From Bradyrhizobium sp. 149 (GTDB lineage: Bacteria; Pseudomonadota; Alphaproteobacteria; Rhizobiales; Xanthobacteraceae): a stretch of DNA of 64,000 nt. The notes under the pieces were generated by a model. That model had not been told where the DNA came from and did not search any database. It saw nothing but the letters and a program-made list of their open reading frames with translations. Below, in pieces: positions 55,882 to 63,773 of the stretch (position 1 is the first letter of the stretch; every line of letters starts with the position of its first letter). Position numbers and translations under genes: made by a program. The stretch spans positions 310,001-374,000 of the forward strand of contig NZ_JADPKK010000023.1 in assembly GCF_023073915.1 (NCBI RefSeq), given 5' to 3'.

Positions 55882-56091
55882 TTACGCCTTGTCGTTCGGG
55901 TGCGGATATTCGCAGCGCCACCGCACCGCCTGCCATTTCGGATGGTCGCTGATCCATTGCGCGATATAGGGCGGCGCGGCCATCGCGCATTGCGTCGGCG
56001 ACCCTGCGTAGTTGAACACCAGATGCTGCTCCTCGCAGGTCGCAGGCGAGAGCAGCGCACACACAGTCACCACCAAGTCGATCGGGTTCAT
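55882..56091 (-). CDS. Small conserved rhizobial protein, unknown
   Basis: 69 residues from the ATG at 56091: MNPIDLVVTVCALLSPATCE, QHLVFNYAGSPTQCAMAAPP, YIAQWISDHPKWQAVRWRCE. Four cysteines and a hydrophobic N-terminus suggest export. I recall this short protein type from many rhizobia; no function known. Confidence 0.7.
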   Translation of the reverse strand: MNPIDLVVTVCALLSPATCEEQHLVFNYAGSPTQCAMAAPPYIAQWISDHPKWQAVRWRCEYPHPNDKA

Positions 56092-56224
56092 GCCGGAATC
56101 CTCGCAGAGGCGATGGAGATTAGCATAAAAGGTTACGCTCCGAGGAGCCGGAAGTTTCAATTCGGTGGGAGCAACCGGGGCATTTTCCTCTCTCCCTGCA
56201 CGCGGGAAGAGGCGGAGAGCGCGC

Positions 56225-57094
56225 CTAGAAATTGACGCCGAATATGACCCTTGCCTGGTGGCGCTCGAAATTGGCGAGGTCAAGATTGGCGCCCGACCCG
56301 GCCGGACGGCCCCAAGCCTGCATGCTCCAGCTCATGGTCAGGCGCGAGCGCTCGGAAAGCTGAAAATAAGCGGTGGGACCGACGAAGAGGGCCTGGCCCG
56401 CGAACTCGCCGAGGCCGATGCCTTCGTACTGCCGGAAGTAGCGCACCTCGCCGCCGAGCAGCACATCGGGCCGCACGCGCACGAGGCCTGCGAAGGCCGC
56501 GCCGATGGTTGAGCTCTTTTCGGACAGTCCCGCCATCTCGAAGCGCGCCCATTCCGGCTGATAGATCAGGTTGAGCGCCCCGATGGCGAAGTTCGGGATC
56601 AGCTCGCGATCGAAGGCGAGCGTGAAATCGGTGCCGTACATCCGGCCCTTTGCGCCAGAGGTCTCGTCGATGCGGTCGCCATGGAGTTCGGCGGCGACAG
56701 TCAAGCCAAACGGCGCGCGCTCGCGTTCGAGCAGGCGATAGCGCAGGTCGAGCGAAGCGCCCTGAAAATTGAACTGGCGGCGGTCGCCGATATCGGGGAC
56801 GCCGGTGATGTCGTGCAGTGAGGCGGTGCCGCCGACCTCGATGCGGAAGTTCGGCAGCGGCACGATCTCGATCTCGACCTCCTGCGAGAGGGCGCGATAG
56901 GTCCCGCCGCCTTTACCGAATCGCCCTGTCGTTTGGGTCTGGAATTCGCGCTCGCCGGGATTGCCGACATCGGTGCCGATCATGAAGCCGAAGATGTGCT
57001 CGGTATCAAAACCCTCTTCGGCGCTGACGCATACCGGCGCGAGCGCGACGCTGCAGGCGGCTATGGTCCAGAAGGTATGGGCTCTCGCGCGCAT
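56225..57094 (-). CDS. Outer-membrane beta-barrel protein, unknown ligand
   Basis: 289 residues from the ATG at 57094. Signal peptide to VCVSAEE, then alternating strands (FRIEVGGTASLHDITG, LDLRYRLLERERAPFGLTVA) and a C-terminal ARVIFGVNF with terminal Phe. A 12-14-strand barrel is likely. It lies directly after pqqA on the same strand, so both may be co-transcribed. It may serve uptake of the dehydrogenase substrate or metal; no close family recognised. Confidence 0.75.
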   Translation of the reverse strand: MRARAHTFWTIAACSVALAPVCVSAEEGFDTEHIFGFMIGTDVGNPGEREFQTQTTGRFGKGGGTYRALSQEVEIEIVPLPNFRIEVGGTASLHDITGVPDIGDRRQFNFQGASLDLRYRLLERERAPFGLTVAAELHGDRIDETSGAKGRMYGTDFTLAFDRELIPNFAIGALNLIYQPEWARFEMAGLSEKSSTIGAAFAGLVRVRPDVLLGGEVRYFRQYEGIGLGEFAGQALFVGPTAYFQLSERSRLTMSWSMQAWGRPAGSGANLDLANFERHQARVIFGVNF

Positions 57095-57166
57095 CCCCGA
57101 CACTACCACGGCTTCGACGGTGGTTGCCATCGAAGCCGCGGCAGGTCGCAAGTCTTACTTGCAGTC

Positions 57167-57247
57167 TTACTTGCGCAAAGCGCAGGCGTACATGTTGATC
57201 TCCATGCCGACCGGCACTTCCACGATCTTCGGAGCTTTCCAGGCCAT
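57167..57247 (-). CDS. pqqA: PQQ precursor peptide PqqA
   Basis: 26 residues, ATG at 57247 with GGGAG eight bases upstream, TAA at 57167-57169. The peptide begins MAWKAPKIVEVPVGMEINMY and holds the Glu-x3-Tyr motif (Glu16, Tyr20) whose two side chains become PQQ after linking by PqqE. It agrees with Bradyrhizobium PqqA as I remember it. No pqqB, C, D or E lies nearby, so it is a lone copy, presumably supplying precursor for the quinoprotein next door. A 12-bp tandem duplication covers the stop. Confidence 0.9.
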   Translation of the reverse strand: MAWKAPKIVEVPVGMEINMYACALRK

Positions 57248-57418
57248 TCGGGGACTCCCAAGGGATTGAGCGCGACATCGCGCGGGGCAAAACCTAGGGC
57301 TGCGTCCGGCATAGCGCAAGTCTGGAAGCGAACCGCTGACACAGCGAACTGTCGCATCGCGCTCGCAAATTTCTCTCTCGGGCAAATCGCCTTCGCTCCC
57401 AGTCAAGCAGCGCTGTTC

Positions 57419-57811
57419 TCACCGCAACAATCGCAGCAGCGCGCGGCCGGCGCGCGAATTCAGCTCCTTCGCATCCAGCGTCCGATCCTTGTCGGGATTC
57501 GCTGCGTTGAAGCGCTGCTCCACCACCGCGAGATACTCATCGAGCGTGAGAGTCCCGTCGCGATCGGGATCGGCGGCGGCAAGTTCTTTCGCCGTTAACC
57601 GTCCGCGCAATTCGCGGGCGTCGAGCGTGCCGTCGTGATCGGGATCGAGCTTGGCGAACAATGCGCTGGCGGCCTTCTTGACCTCCGCAATATCCAGCGT
57701 GCCGTCATTGTCGGTATCGAACGTCTTGACAGCGTTGCCGGAGGCGGACCATGCCGGACCGGACAGCAGTGCAATCGTGAGCGCAAGCGCAACAGAGCGA
57801 CGCGATATCAT
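57419..57811 (-). CDS. lanM: Lanmodulin, periplasmic lanthanide-binding EF-hand protein
   Basis: 130 residues from the ATG at 57811, after a GGAGG on the minus strand. Signal peptide to AWSAS. Four EF-hand loops: residues 32-43 DTDNDGTLDIAE, 56-67 DPDHDGTLDARE, 81-92 DPDRDGTLTLDE and 105-116 NPDKDRTLDAKE. Loops are separated by only 12-13 residues, and three have Pro at position 2; both are hallmarks of lanmodulin, unlike calmodulin. Deviations: Thr not Pro in loop 1, Thr at position 9 of loop 3, Arg at position 6 of loop 4. It should bind rare-earth ions tightly in the periplasm and hand them to the nearby dehydrogenase. Confidence 0.93.
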   Translation of the reverse strand: MISRRSVALALTIALLSGPAWSASGNAVKTFDTDNDGTLDIAEVKKAASALFAKLDPDHDGTLDARELRGRLTAKELAAADPDRDGTLTLDEYLAVVEQRFNAANPDKDRTLDAKELNSRAGRALLRLLR

Positions 57812-58153
57812 CAAAACCTCCCTGACCAAAGAGCTCCGTTTCGAGCCAGATCGAACGACATAAGTGCACAAGCGAGCCCCGGTTCAAGCCCGGAATTGCA
57901 ACCTGCGCACCGCACCACTCGCGAAATCCGACGACCGGAGCGGGGCAGCCCGGCACGCGCGCTGCTTCATGCCGCGGAATTTCTTCAGCGCCTGCGCACA
58001 AGTGAGAGTTGTTTGTCAGGTTTCCGTCAGGTGACCGACATCCGGCGCCGACCATATCGGCGTCGCAATTACGACTTTCGTATTGACGCGTTTTGCATTC
58101 CGGCGGAGTGTTGCTGTCGCAGCGTCAATAGGCGCGCATATTGGGAGGAACGG

Positions 58154-59818
58154 ATGAAACGCTTTGCGATGGCCGCGAGCCTCGTCATGCTTGCATCGAC
58201 TTGTGCAAATGCACAAACCAGCGAGCAGCTGGTCAAGGGCGCGACCGATACATCGAACGTTCTCAACTACGGGATGGGCTACAATCTCCAGCGTTTCTCG
58301 ACGCTGAACCAGATCAACAAGGATAGCGTCAAGAACCTTGTCCCGGTCTGGAACTACTCTTTCAACGACGATCGCAGCGAGGAATCGCAGCCGCTGGTGT
58401 ACCAGGGCGTGATCTACGTGACCTCGCACAACGCGACCATGGCGGTCGACGCCAAGACCGGCAAGCAGATCTGGAAATCCAAGGTCGAGTATCCCGCCGA
58501 AACGCCGCGCATCGTCTGCTGCGGCATCATCAATCGCGGCGCCGCGCTCTATGAGGGCAAGGTGTTCCGCACGACGCTCGACGCCAACGTGATCGCGCTC
58601 GACGCCAAGGACGGCAAGGAGCTGTGGCGGCAGAAGGCGGCGGACATCAAGGAAGGCTATTCGATGACGGTGGCGCCGCTGGTCGCCGACGGCATCGTGA
58701 TCACCGGCATCTCCGGCGCCGAGTTCGGCACCCGCGGCTTCATCGACGGCTGGGATCCGGCAACGGGCAAGCACCTGTGGCGCACCCATTCGATCCCCTC
58801 CCCTGACGAGCCCGGCGGCGACACTTGGAAGGGCGATACCTGGAAGCTCGGCGGCGGCTCGACCTGGATTACGGGCTCCTACGATCCCGAGCTGAACACC
58901 GTCTATTGGGGCATCGGCAATCCCGGACCGTTCAATTCGGCGGTGCGCCCGGGCGATAACCTCTACACCTGCTCCGTGCTGGCGATGGATCCCAAGACCG
59001 GCAAGATCAAGTGGCACTACCAGTTCTCGCCCAACAATCCGTTCGACTATGACAGCGTGGCCGAGATGGTCCTCGCCGACATGAACGTCGAGGGCAAGCC
59101 GACCAAGGTATTGATGGACGCCAACCGCAACGGCTTCTTCTACGTGCTCGACCGCACCAACGGAAAGCTGCTCGCGGCCAATCCTTACGTGAAAGTCAAC
59201 TGGGCGACCGGAATCGACATGAAGACCGGACGTCCGATCGAGACCGACGTCTCGAAAGACGCGCGCGACGGCAAGAAGGTGACAGTCTATCCGTCGATCC
59301 TCGGCGGCAAGAACTGGGAGCCGATGTCGTTCAATCCGCAGACAGGTCTTGCCTACGCCAACACGCTCGCCTTCGGTGGCAGGTACAAGACCGAACCCGT
59401 CACCTTCAAGCAGGGTGAATGGTATCTCGGCATGGATCTCACCGATCTCTGGGAATGGGGCGACGGTCCGCGCGGTCATCTGAAGGCGATCGATCCCATG
59501 ACCGGCAAGGCGAAGTGGGAAGCGCCAAGCGACATCCCGCGCTTCTCCGGCGTGCTGTCGACCGCGGGCGGCGTCGTGTTCTCGGGCGCGCTGACCGGCG
59601 AGTTCGAGGCTTTCGATGCCGACACCGGCAAGAAGCTCTGGCAGTTCCAGACCGGCTCGGGCATCGAAGGACAACCGGTGACATGGCAGCAGGACGGCGT
59701 GCAGTATGTCGCCGTGACGAGCGGCTATGGCGGCGTCTACTCGCTGTTCTCCGGCGACGAGCGGCTTGCCAAGGTGCCGCCCGGCGGCTCGCTCTGGGTT
59801 TTTGCGGTCAAGCAATAA
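58154..59818 (+). CDS. xoxF: Lanthanide-type PQQ-dependent alcohol dehydrogenase (XoxF/PedH-like)
   Basis: 554 residues, ATG at 58154 six bases after GGAGG. Signal peptide to CANAQ. Adjacent Cys122-Cys123 form the redox disulfide over PQQ. Metal ligands are Glu190 (GAEFG), Asn256 (GIGNPGP) and catalytic Asp298; Asp300 two residues later (NPFDYDS) is the extra aspartate that marks lanthanide enzymes (calcium MxaF has Ala). Tryptophan-docking propeller repeats run throughout. The GSYDPELNTVYWGIGNPGP segment is more like ethanol/PedH-type enzymes than classical XoxF5, so methanol may not be the best substrate. It oxidises alcohols in the periplasm and passes electrons to the cytochrome next door. 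Confidence 0.87.
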   Translation: MKRFAMAASLVMLASTCANAQTSEQLVKGATDTSNVLNYGMGYNLQRFSTLNQINKDSVKNLVPVWNYSFNDDRSEESQPLVYQGVIYVTSHNATMAVDAKTGKQIWKSKVEYPAETPRIVCCGIINRGAALYEGKVFRTTLDANVIALDAKDGKELWRQKAADIKEGYSMTVAPLVADGIVITGISGAEFGTRGFIDGWDPATGKHLWRTHSIPSPDEPGGDTWKGDTWKLGGGSTWITGSYDPELNTVYWGIGNPGPFNSAVRPGDNLYTCSVLAMDPKTGKIKWHYQFSPNNPFDYDSVAEMVLADMNVEGKPTKVLMDANRNGFFYVLDRTNGKLLAANPYVKVNWATGIDMKTGRPIETDVSKDARDGKKVTVYPSILGGKNWEPMSFNPQTGLAYANTLAFGGRYKTEPVTFKQGEWYLGMDLTDLWEWGDGPRGHLKAIDPMTGKAKWEAPSDIPRFSGVLSTAGGVVFSGALTGEFEAFDADTGKKLWQFQTGSGIEGQPVTWQQDGVQYVAVTSGYGGVYSLFSGDERLAKVPPGGSLWVFAVKQ

Positions 59819-59828
59819 CCACGGCACG

Positions 59829-60185
59829 ATGCTGAAAGAAGTATCTCACAAGACGGTGGCGATCCTCGCCGCCGTCGCGGTGCTGACGGTCGCGCTTGCG
59901 GCGACCGTTCGTGCCGCGGATGATGCAACCGGCAAGCCCGTGCAGGCGCAGATCGATCACGGCAAGTCGACCTATGCCGAGAAATGCTCGCACTGCCACG
60001 GCCCCAACATGATGAACCCCGGCACCATCACGCCGGACCTGCGCGCCTTCCCCGACGACAAGACGCGCTTCGTCACCACCGTGAAGAACGGCAAGAACAA
60101 CAAGATGCCGCCCTGGGCCGACATTCTCAGCGACGACGAGATCGGGGATCTCTGGGCCTTCATCTCGAGCCGGAGGAAGCCATGA
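59829..60185 (+). CDS. Cytochrome c, electron acceptor of the dehydrogenase (XoxG-like)
   Basis: 118 residues, ATG at 59829. An N-terminal hydrophobic signal (residues 9-29) is followed by one haem site, CSHCH (Cys53, Cys56, His57), and the likely axial Met in NKMPPWADIL. The gene starts ten bases after the dehydrogenase and overlaps the XoxJ-like gene by four. It should carry electrons to the terminal oxidases. Confidence 0.88.
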   Translation: MLKEVSHKTVAILAAVAVLTVALAATVRAADDATGKPVQAQIDHGKSTYAEKCSHCHGPNMMNPGTITPDLRAFPDDKTRFVTTVKNGKNNKMPPWADILSDDEIGDLWAFISSRRKP

Positions 60186-61111
60186 GGCGCTGGCTCGCCG
60201 CGTGGGGAACTGCCGCGATCCTCGCGGCGGCGACGACAGCCGCGCGCGCGGCCGACGATCCGCTGAAGATTTGTCTCGACGAGGACCGGCCACCGCTCTC
60301 GGTGCATCACAAGGGCAAGCCCGACTCGGGTTTCGACGTGCTGCTGGCGCGGGCGATCGCCGACCGGCTCGGACGTCCGCTGACGATCCAGTGGTTCGAG
60401 AGCAAGCTGGATGAGGATTCGAGCCCGCAGCTCGAGGCCAATGCGCTGCTGTCCGACGGGCGCTGCTCGCTCGTCGGTGGCTACGCGCTGACGATGGACT
60501 CCCTCGTCAAGCCCGGCACGAAAACGGCGCGCTTGCCGGATTTTGCCGGCGCCACGCGCGACGACCGACGCCGCCGCGTCGCGCTCGGCGTGCTCGCGCC
60601 GAGCCAGCCTTATGTCTACTCGCCGATGACAGTCGTGCTCGGGCCGAAGGCGCAGGGTCGCAAGATCGGCGATATCGGCGACCTCGCCGGCCTGCGCCTC
60701 GTCATCGAGAGCGGCTCGCTCGGCGATGCGATCCTCATGACCTTCGACAAGGGGCGCCTGATCGACGACATCACCCATCTCGTCCCCGGCCGCGATGATC
60801 TCCTTGGCGCACTTGCTCGTGGCAACTATGACGCGACGCTGATCGACCTCGGCCGCTTCGACGCCCATCGCGCCGCACACCCTGATGCGGCCATCACCGC
60901 GTCCGGCTATTATTATCCGATCGGGGCTAATCGCGGTTATGTCGGGCTCGCCAGCGATCCCGCGCTGATCGACGCCGTCAACAAGGCACTAACCGAGCTT
61001 GCTGCCGAGGGCAAGATCGCCGAATTCGGCCGGCAGGCGGGGCTGACCTATCTGCCGCCGCGGGAGCCTGCGATCCTCGGCGACGTCTGGATGAAGATCA
61101 TTCAGCGCTAA
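60182..61111 (+). CDS. XoxJ/MxaJ-like periplasmic binding protein
   Basis: 309 residues, ATGA overlap with the cytochrome gene. Signal peptide to ARAAD, then LKICLDEDRPPLSVHHKGKP and GFDVLLARAIADRLGRPL, a type 2 periplasmic-binding fold. MxaJ/XoxJ proteins occur directly after the dehydrogenase/cytochrome pair and are thought to assist its assembly or activation. Two cysteines (CLDED, GRCSLVGG) may form a disulfide. Confidence 0.83.
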   Translation: MRRWLAAWGTAAILAAATTAARAADDPLKICLDEDRPPLSVHHKGKPDSGFDVLLARAIADRLGRPLTIQWFESKLDEDSSPQLEANALLSDGRCSLVGGYALTMDSLVKPGTKTARLPDFAGATRDDRRRRVALGVLAPSQPYVYSPMTVVLGPKAQGRKIGDIGDLAGLRLVIESGSLGDAILMTFDKGRLIDDITHLVPGRDDLLGALARGNYDATLIDLGRFDAHRAAHPDAAITASGYYYPIGANRGYVGLASDPALIDAVNKALTELAAEGKIAEFGRQAGLTYLPPREPAILGDVWMKIIQR

Positions 61112-61221
61112 TGACACCTGGCGCACGAAGCGCAGCCCTGGAATGCGCCAATCTGTCTCGCCTGACGCCCATGGCAGAGGCGACCCGATGCAGTACCTTC
61201 GGCGAAAACCGGGAGAGAATC

Positions 61222-62211
61222 ATGTCCGCAAAGCTCGATCGCCGCCACTTCATTGCCGCCGGCACCACCGCACTCGCGATGCCTTTCCTTTCGCGCAGCG
61301 CCTCGGCGCAAGCTACGTGGCCATCGCGGCAGATCCGCATGATCTGCAGCTATCCCGCCGGCGGACAGACCGATTTGCTCGCACGCGCCTATGGCGAATT
61401 CATTTCCAAGCAGCTCGGAAAGACCGTCGTCGTCGAGAACAAGCCCGGCGCCTCGGGCGCGATCGGTACGGCGGAAGTCGCCCGCGCGGAGCCCGACGGC
61501 CACACCGTGCTGTGCTCGATCTCGACCACCTACGTCATGAATCGGGTGGTGATGAAGACCCCGGGCTACGACATGGACAAGGATCTGACGCTCGCCAGCG
61601 TCATTCCGGGCGCCGGGCTGCTGCTGGTGGCGAACCCTAAAACCGGCATCAAGACGTTGGAGGATTTCGTCGCCTTCGCGCGCAAGAGCGGTAAGGTCAA
61701 CTTCGGCACCTATAGCGCGGGCTCAGCCCCGCATATGACGATCCACGAGCTCAACAAGCAATACGGCCTTGCTATCGAGCCGATCCACTATCGCGGCGAA
61801 GCCCCGATGTGGACGGGCATGCTGGAAGGTACGCTCGATGCCGCGATGGGAAGCTACACGGCAGCGCAATCGGTTTTGCAGAGCGATCGTGGCACCGTGT
61901 TCGCGGTGCATTCCAAGAAGGTCGGCGCGATCCCTGATATCAAGACCCTGCCCGAACAGGGCGCGACGTCAAAATTCTTCACCGTCAGCGGCTTCACGGG
62001 CTGGGCCGTGCCGAAGGCAACGCCGCAGCCGATCGTCGACCGGCTGGCGGAGCTCTGCGTGGCCGCCAACAGCGATCCCAAGGTGAAGGAGGTGCTCAAC
62101 ACGTTCGTGCTCGAACCGGCGCTCGGCTTCAAGGAGACCAACGCCTTGTATCAGCGCGAGCTGCCGATCTGGCTCGAGAGCGCGCGGTCTCTCGGCCTCG
62201 AGCCGGCCTAA
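61222..62211 (+). CDS. Bug-family (TTT) substrate-binding protein
   Basis: 329 residues, ATG at 61222 (the frame is open up to 61111). An N-terminal RRHFIAAGTTALAMPFL segment is a twin-arginine-like signal. The mature start WPSRQIRMICSYPAGGQTDL and VVENKPGASGAIGTAEVARA are diagnostic of the Bug/TctC family, which binds small carboxylates. No TctA/TctB membrane partner is in the window; orphan Bug genes are common. It sits 110 bases after the xoxJ-like gene and may be separately transcribed. Confidence 0.88.
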   Translation: MSAKLDRRHFIAAGTTALAMPFLSRSASAQATWPSRQIRMICSYPAGGQTDLLARAYGEFISKQLGKTVVVENKPGASGAIGTAEVARAEPDGHTVLCSISTTYVMNRVVMKTPGYDMDKDLTLASVIPGAGLLLVANPKTGIKTLEDFVAFARKSGKVNFGTYSAGSAPHMTIHELNKQYGLAIEPIHYRGEAPMWTGMLEGTLDAAMGSYTAAQSVLQSDRGTVFAVHSKKVGAIPDIKTLPEQGATSKFFTVSGFTGWAVPKATPQPIVDRLAELCVAANSDPKVKEVLNTFVLEPALGFKETNALYQRELPIWLESARSLGLEPA

Positions 62212-62338
62212 CCTCAAGGCCAGACGCCCTCGCGGCGGCGGCATCCGACCAAAGCCTAGTGTCGAAAACGCGCCTTCCCGCTATGATTGTGCGCCGCCCG
62301 TGGAAGGCTCACCGGCACCGACGAGAAAGGCGGATCCA

Positions 62339-62764
62339 ATGACACCGGATGGCGTCGCCGTAGCCGTCATGATCATCCTGCTCTTTCCAATGGGCTATTT
62401 CACGCTGGCTTCTCCCGCCTTCCTGCTCGTGAAGCTGGATATCCAGCCCGTCGCCCAGCTTTTGCGCGGGATGTTCAATGCCCATTTTCTGGTGATGCGC
62501 GTTGCAGGGCTCATTGGAACGGTCGCTTTCCTGCTCGACGGTCGTCTGGTCGCCGCGATGGGCGTCGGCCTGGTTGCAGCCCTGGCGATCTGCGGACGCC
62601 GCGGGTTCATGCAACGGATGGACGACCAGCTCAGCGCCAGGGAGGCCGGCGATGCCGAAGCCCCGCGCCGGCTACGCCGACTGCATTGGAGTGGAATGCT
62701 GGGCAATGCGGTGCTGCTCGCCGCTCTGCTCGCGGGTATTCCCTACGTTGCGACCTCAGGGTGA
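62339..62764 (+). CDS. Four-helix membrane protein, unknown function
   Basis: 141 residues from the ATG at 62339. Hydrophobic segments at about 6-30, 41-60 (partly), 62-82 and 117-138. Charged middle loop QRMDDQLSAREAGDAEAPRR. No family recognised; monocistronic. Confidence 0.6.
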   Translation: MTPDGVAVAVMIILLFPMGYFTLASPAFLLVKLDIQPVAQLLRGMFNAHFLVMRVAGLIGTVAFLLDGRLVAAMGVGLVAALAICGRRGFMQRMDDQLSAREAGDAEAPRRLRRLHWSGMLGNAVLLAALLAGIPYVATSG

Positions 62765-62804
62765 CGAACAGCGAAACTGCGATGGCGCTTGATGCGCCGC
62801 GTCC

Positions 62805-63773
62805 CTAATGCTCGCCCGCGGCAACCGCGCCCTGTTGCGCCTTGTGGATCGAGGACGGCACCACGCCGAAGTATTTCCGGAACACCCGGCTGAAATGCGA
62901 TGAGCTGGAGAAGCCCCAGGAGAACGCGACGTCGGTGATGGTCTTGCCGGCATGAGCCTCGAGCTCCTGACGGCAGTTCTGAAGACGGGCCTGCCAGATG
63001 TAGTCGCTCACCGTGGTGCCGCGCTCCGAGAACAGCATGTGCAGATAACGCTTGGAGCAGCCGAGCTCGGCCGAGATCTGGTCGATGCACAGATCCGGAT
63101 CGCGCAAATGCTCGCGGATGAAGAACTGCGCGCGCACATACGTCGCTTCGGGCCCGACGCGGTCGAGCATCGTGTCCGCCTCGCGCAGCGGCAGCAGCAA
63201 GAGGTCGATCAGCGAATCGGCGACGCCGACCGCACTGTTCGCCGACAGCTTGGCCGCTTCGTCGAAGGTCGCATGGACGAAATCATGGGCTATCCGCCCC
63301 GTCCCCGTGCGTGACGTCAATTTGCAGGCGGGCATTCGCTGCGACGGGAATCCCCGGTCGCGCAGCAGCGCCTTCGGCACGATCACCACGTCGTGGCGCG
63401 TGAAAGCGGGGCTGATGATCGAATGCGGGCACGAGACGTCATAGGCGATGATGTCGCCCGGGTTCAGCTCGATGTGGCGGCCTTCCTGCTCGAAATAGGA
63501 CACACCGTAAGTCTGGAAGTGGATCTTGATATACGGGTGTTCATTGGCCTTGGCACGCGCCAGCGTGTGCGCGATGCGATGCTGGCTCACCTCGATCTGG
63601 CAGAGCTTCAAGCGCGAGACGCTGGTGTAGTCGATGCGGCCTTCGAGCGAAGAGGCTTCCAGCGGATCGACATCGAAATGCCCACACAGGCTCGTCAGCC
63701 CGTCGATCCAGCTCTGAATCTGTCGCTTCGGCGTCATTCCCGTCGTCGAGAGCGTGTGAATTGTGTCGGACAT
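62805..63773 (-). CDS. AraC-family transcriptional regulator
   Basis: 322 residues from the ATG at 63773 (a GTG four codons upstream is possible). The N-terminal half (about 35-200) is an AraC-binding-like domain (HIELNPGDIIAYDVSCPHSI). The C-terminal 100 residues contain two helix-turn-helix motifs: CIDQISAELGCSKRYLHMLF and ITDVAFSWGFSSSSHFSRVF, ending KYFGVVPSSI. It resembles FeaR-type regulators of aromatic/amine or alcohol use. Target genes are not evident; the 227 bases upstream to the window end show no other gene. Confidence 0.88.
   Translation of the reverse strand: MSDTIHTLSTTGMTPKRQIQSWIDGLTSLCGHFDVDPLEASSLEGRIDYTSVSRLKLCQIEVSQHRIAHTLARAKANEHPYIKIHFQTYGVSYFEQEGRHIELNPGDIIAYDVSCPHSIISPAFTRHDVVIVPKALLRDRGFPSQRMPACKLTSRTGTGRIAHDFVHATFDEAAKLSANSAVGVADSLIDLLLLPLREADTMLDRVGPEATYVRAQFFIREHLRDPDLCIDQISAELGCSKRYLHMLFSERGTTVSDYIWQARLQNCRQELEAHAGKTITDVAFSWGFSSSSHFSRVFRKYFGVVPSSIHKAQQGAVAAGEH

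Noticed and set aside
57895..58153. Recognisable promoter or lanthanide switch upstream of the dehydrogenase
   Set aside because: The spacer before the dehydrogenase has no palindrome or -35/-10 pair I could defend.
58016..59827. A 603-codon open frame antisense to the PQQ dehydrogenase
   Set aside because: Shadow frame with low-complexity composition; the plus-strand gene is unambiguous.
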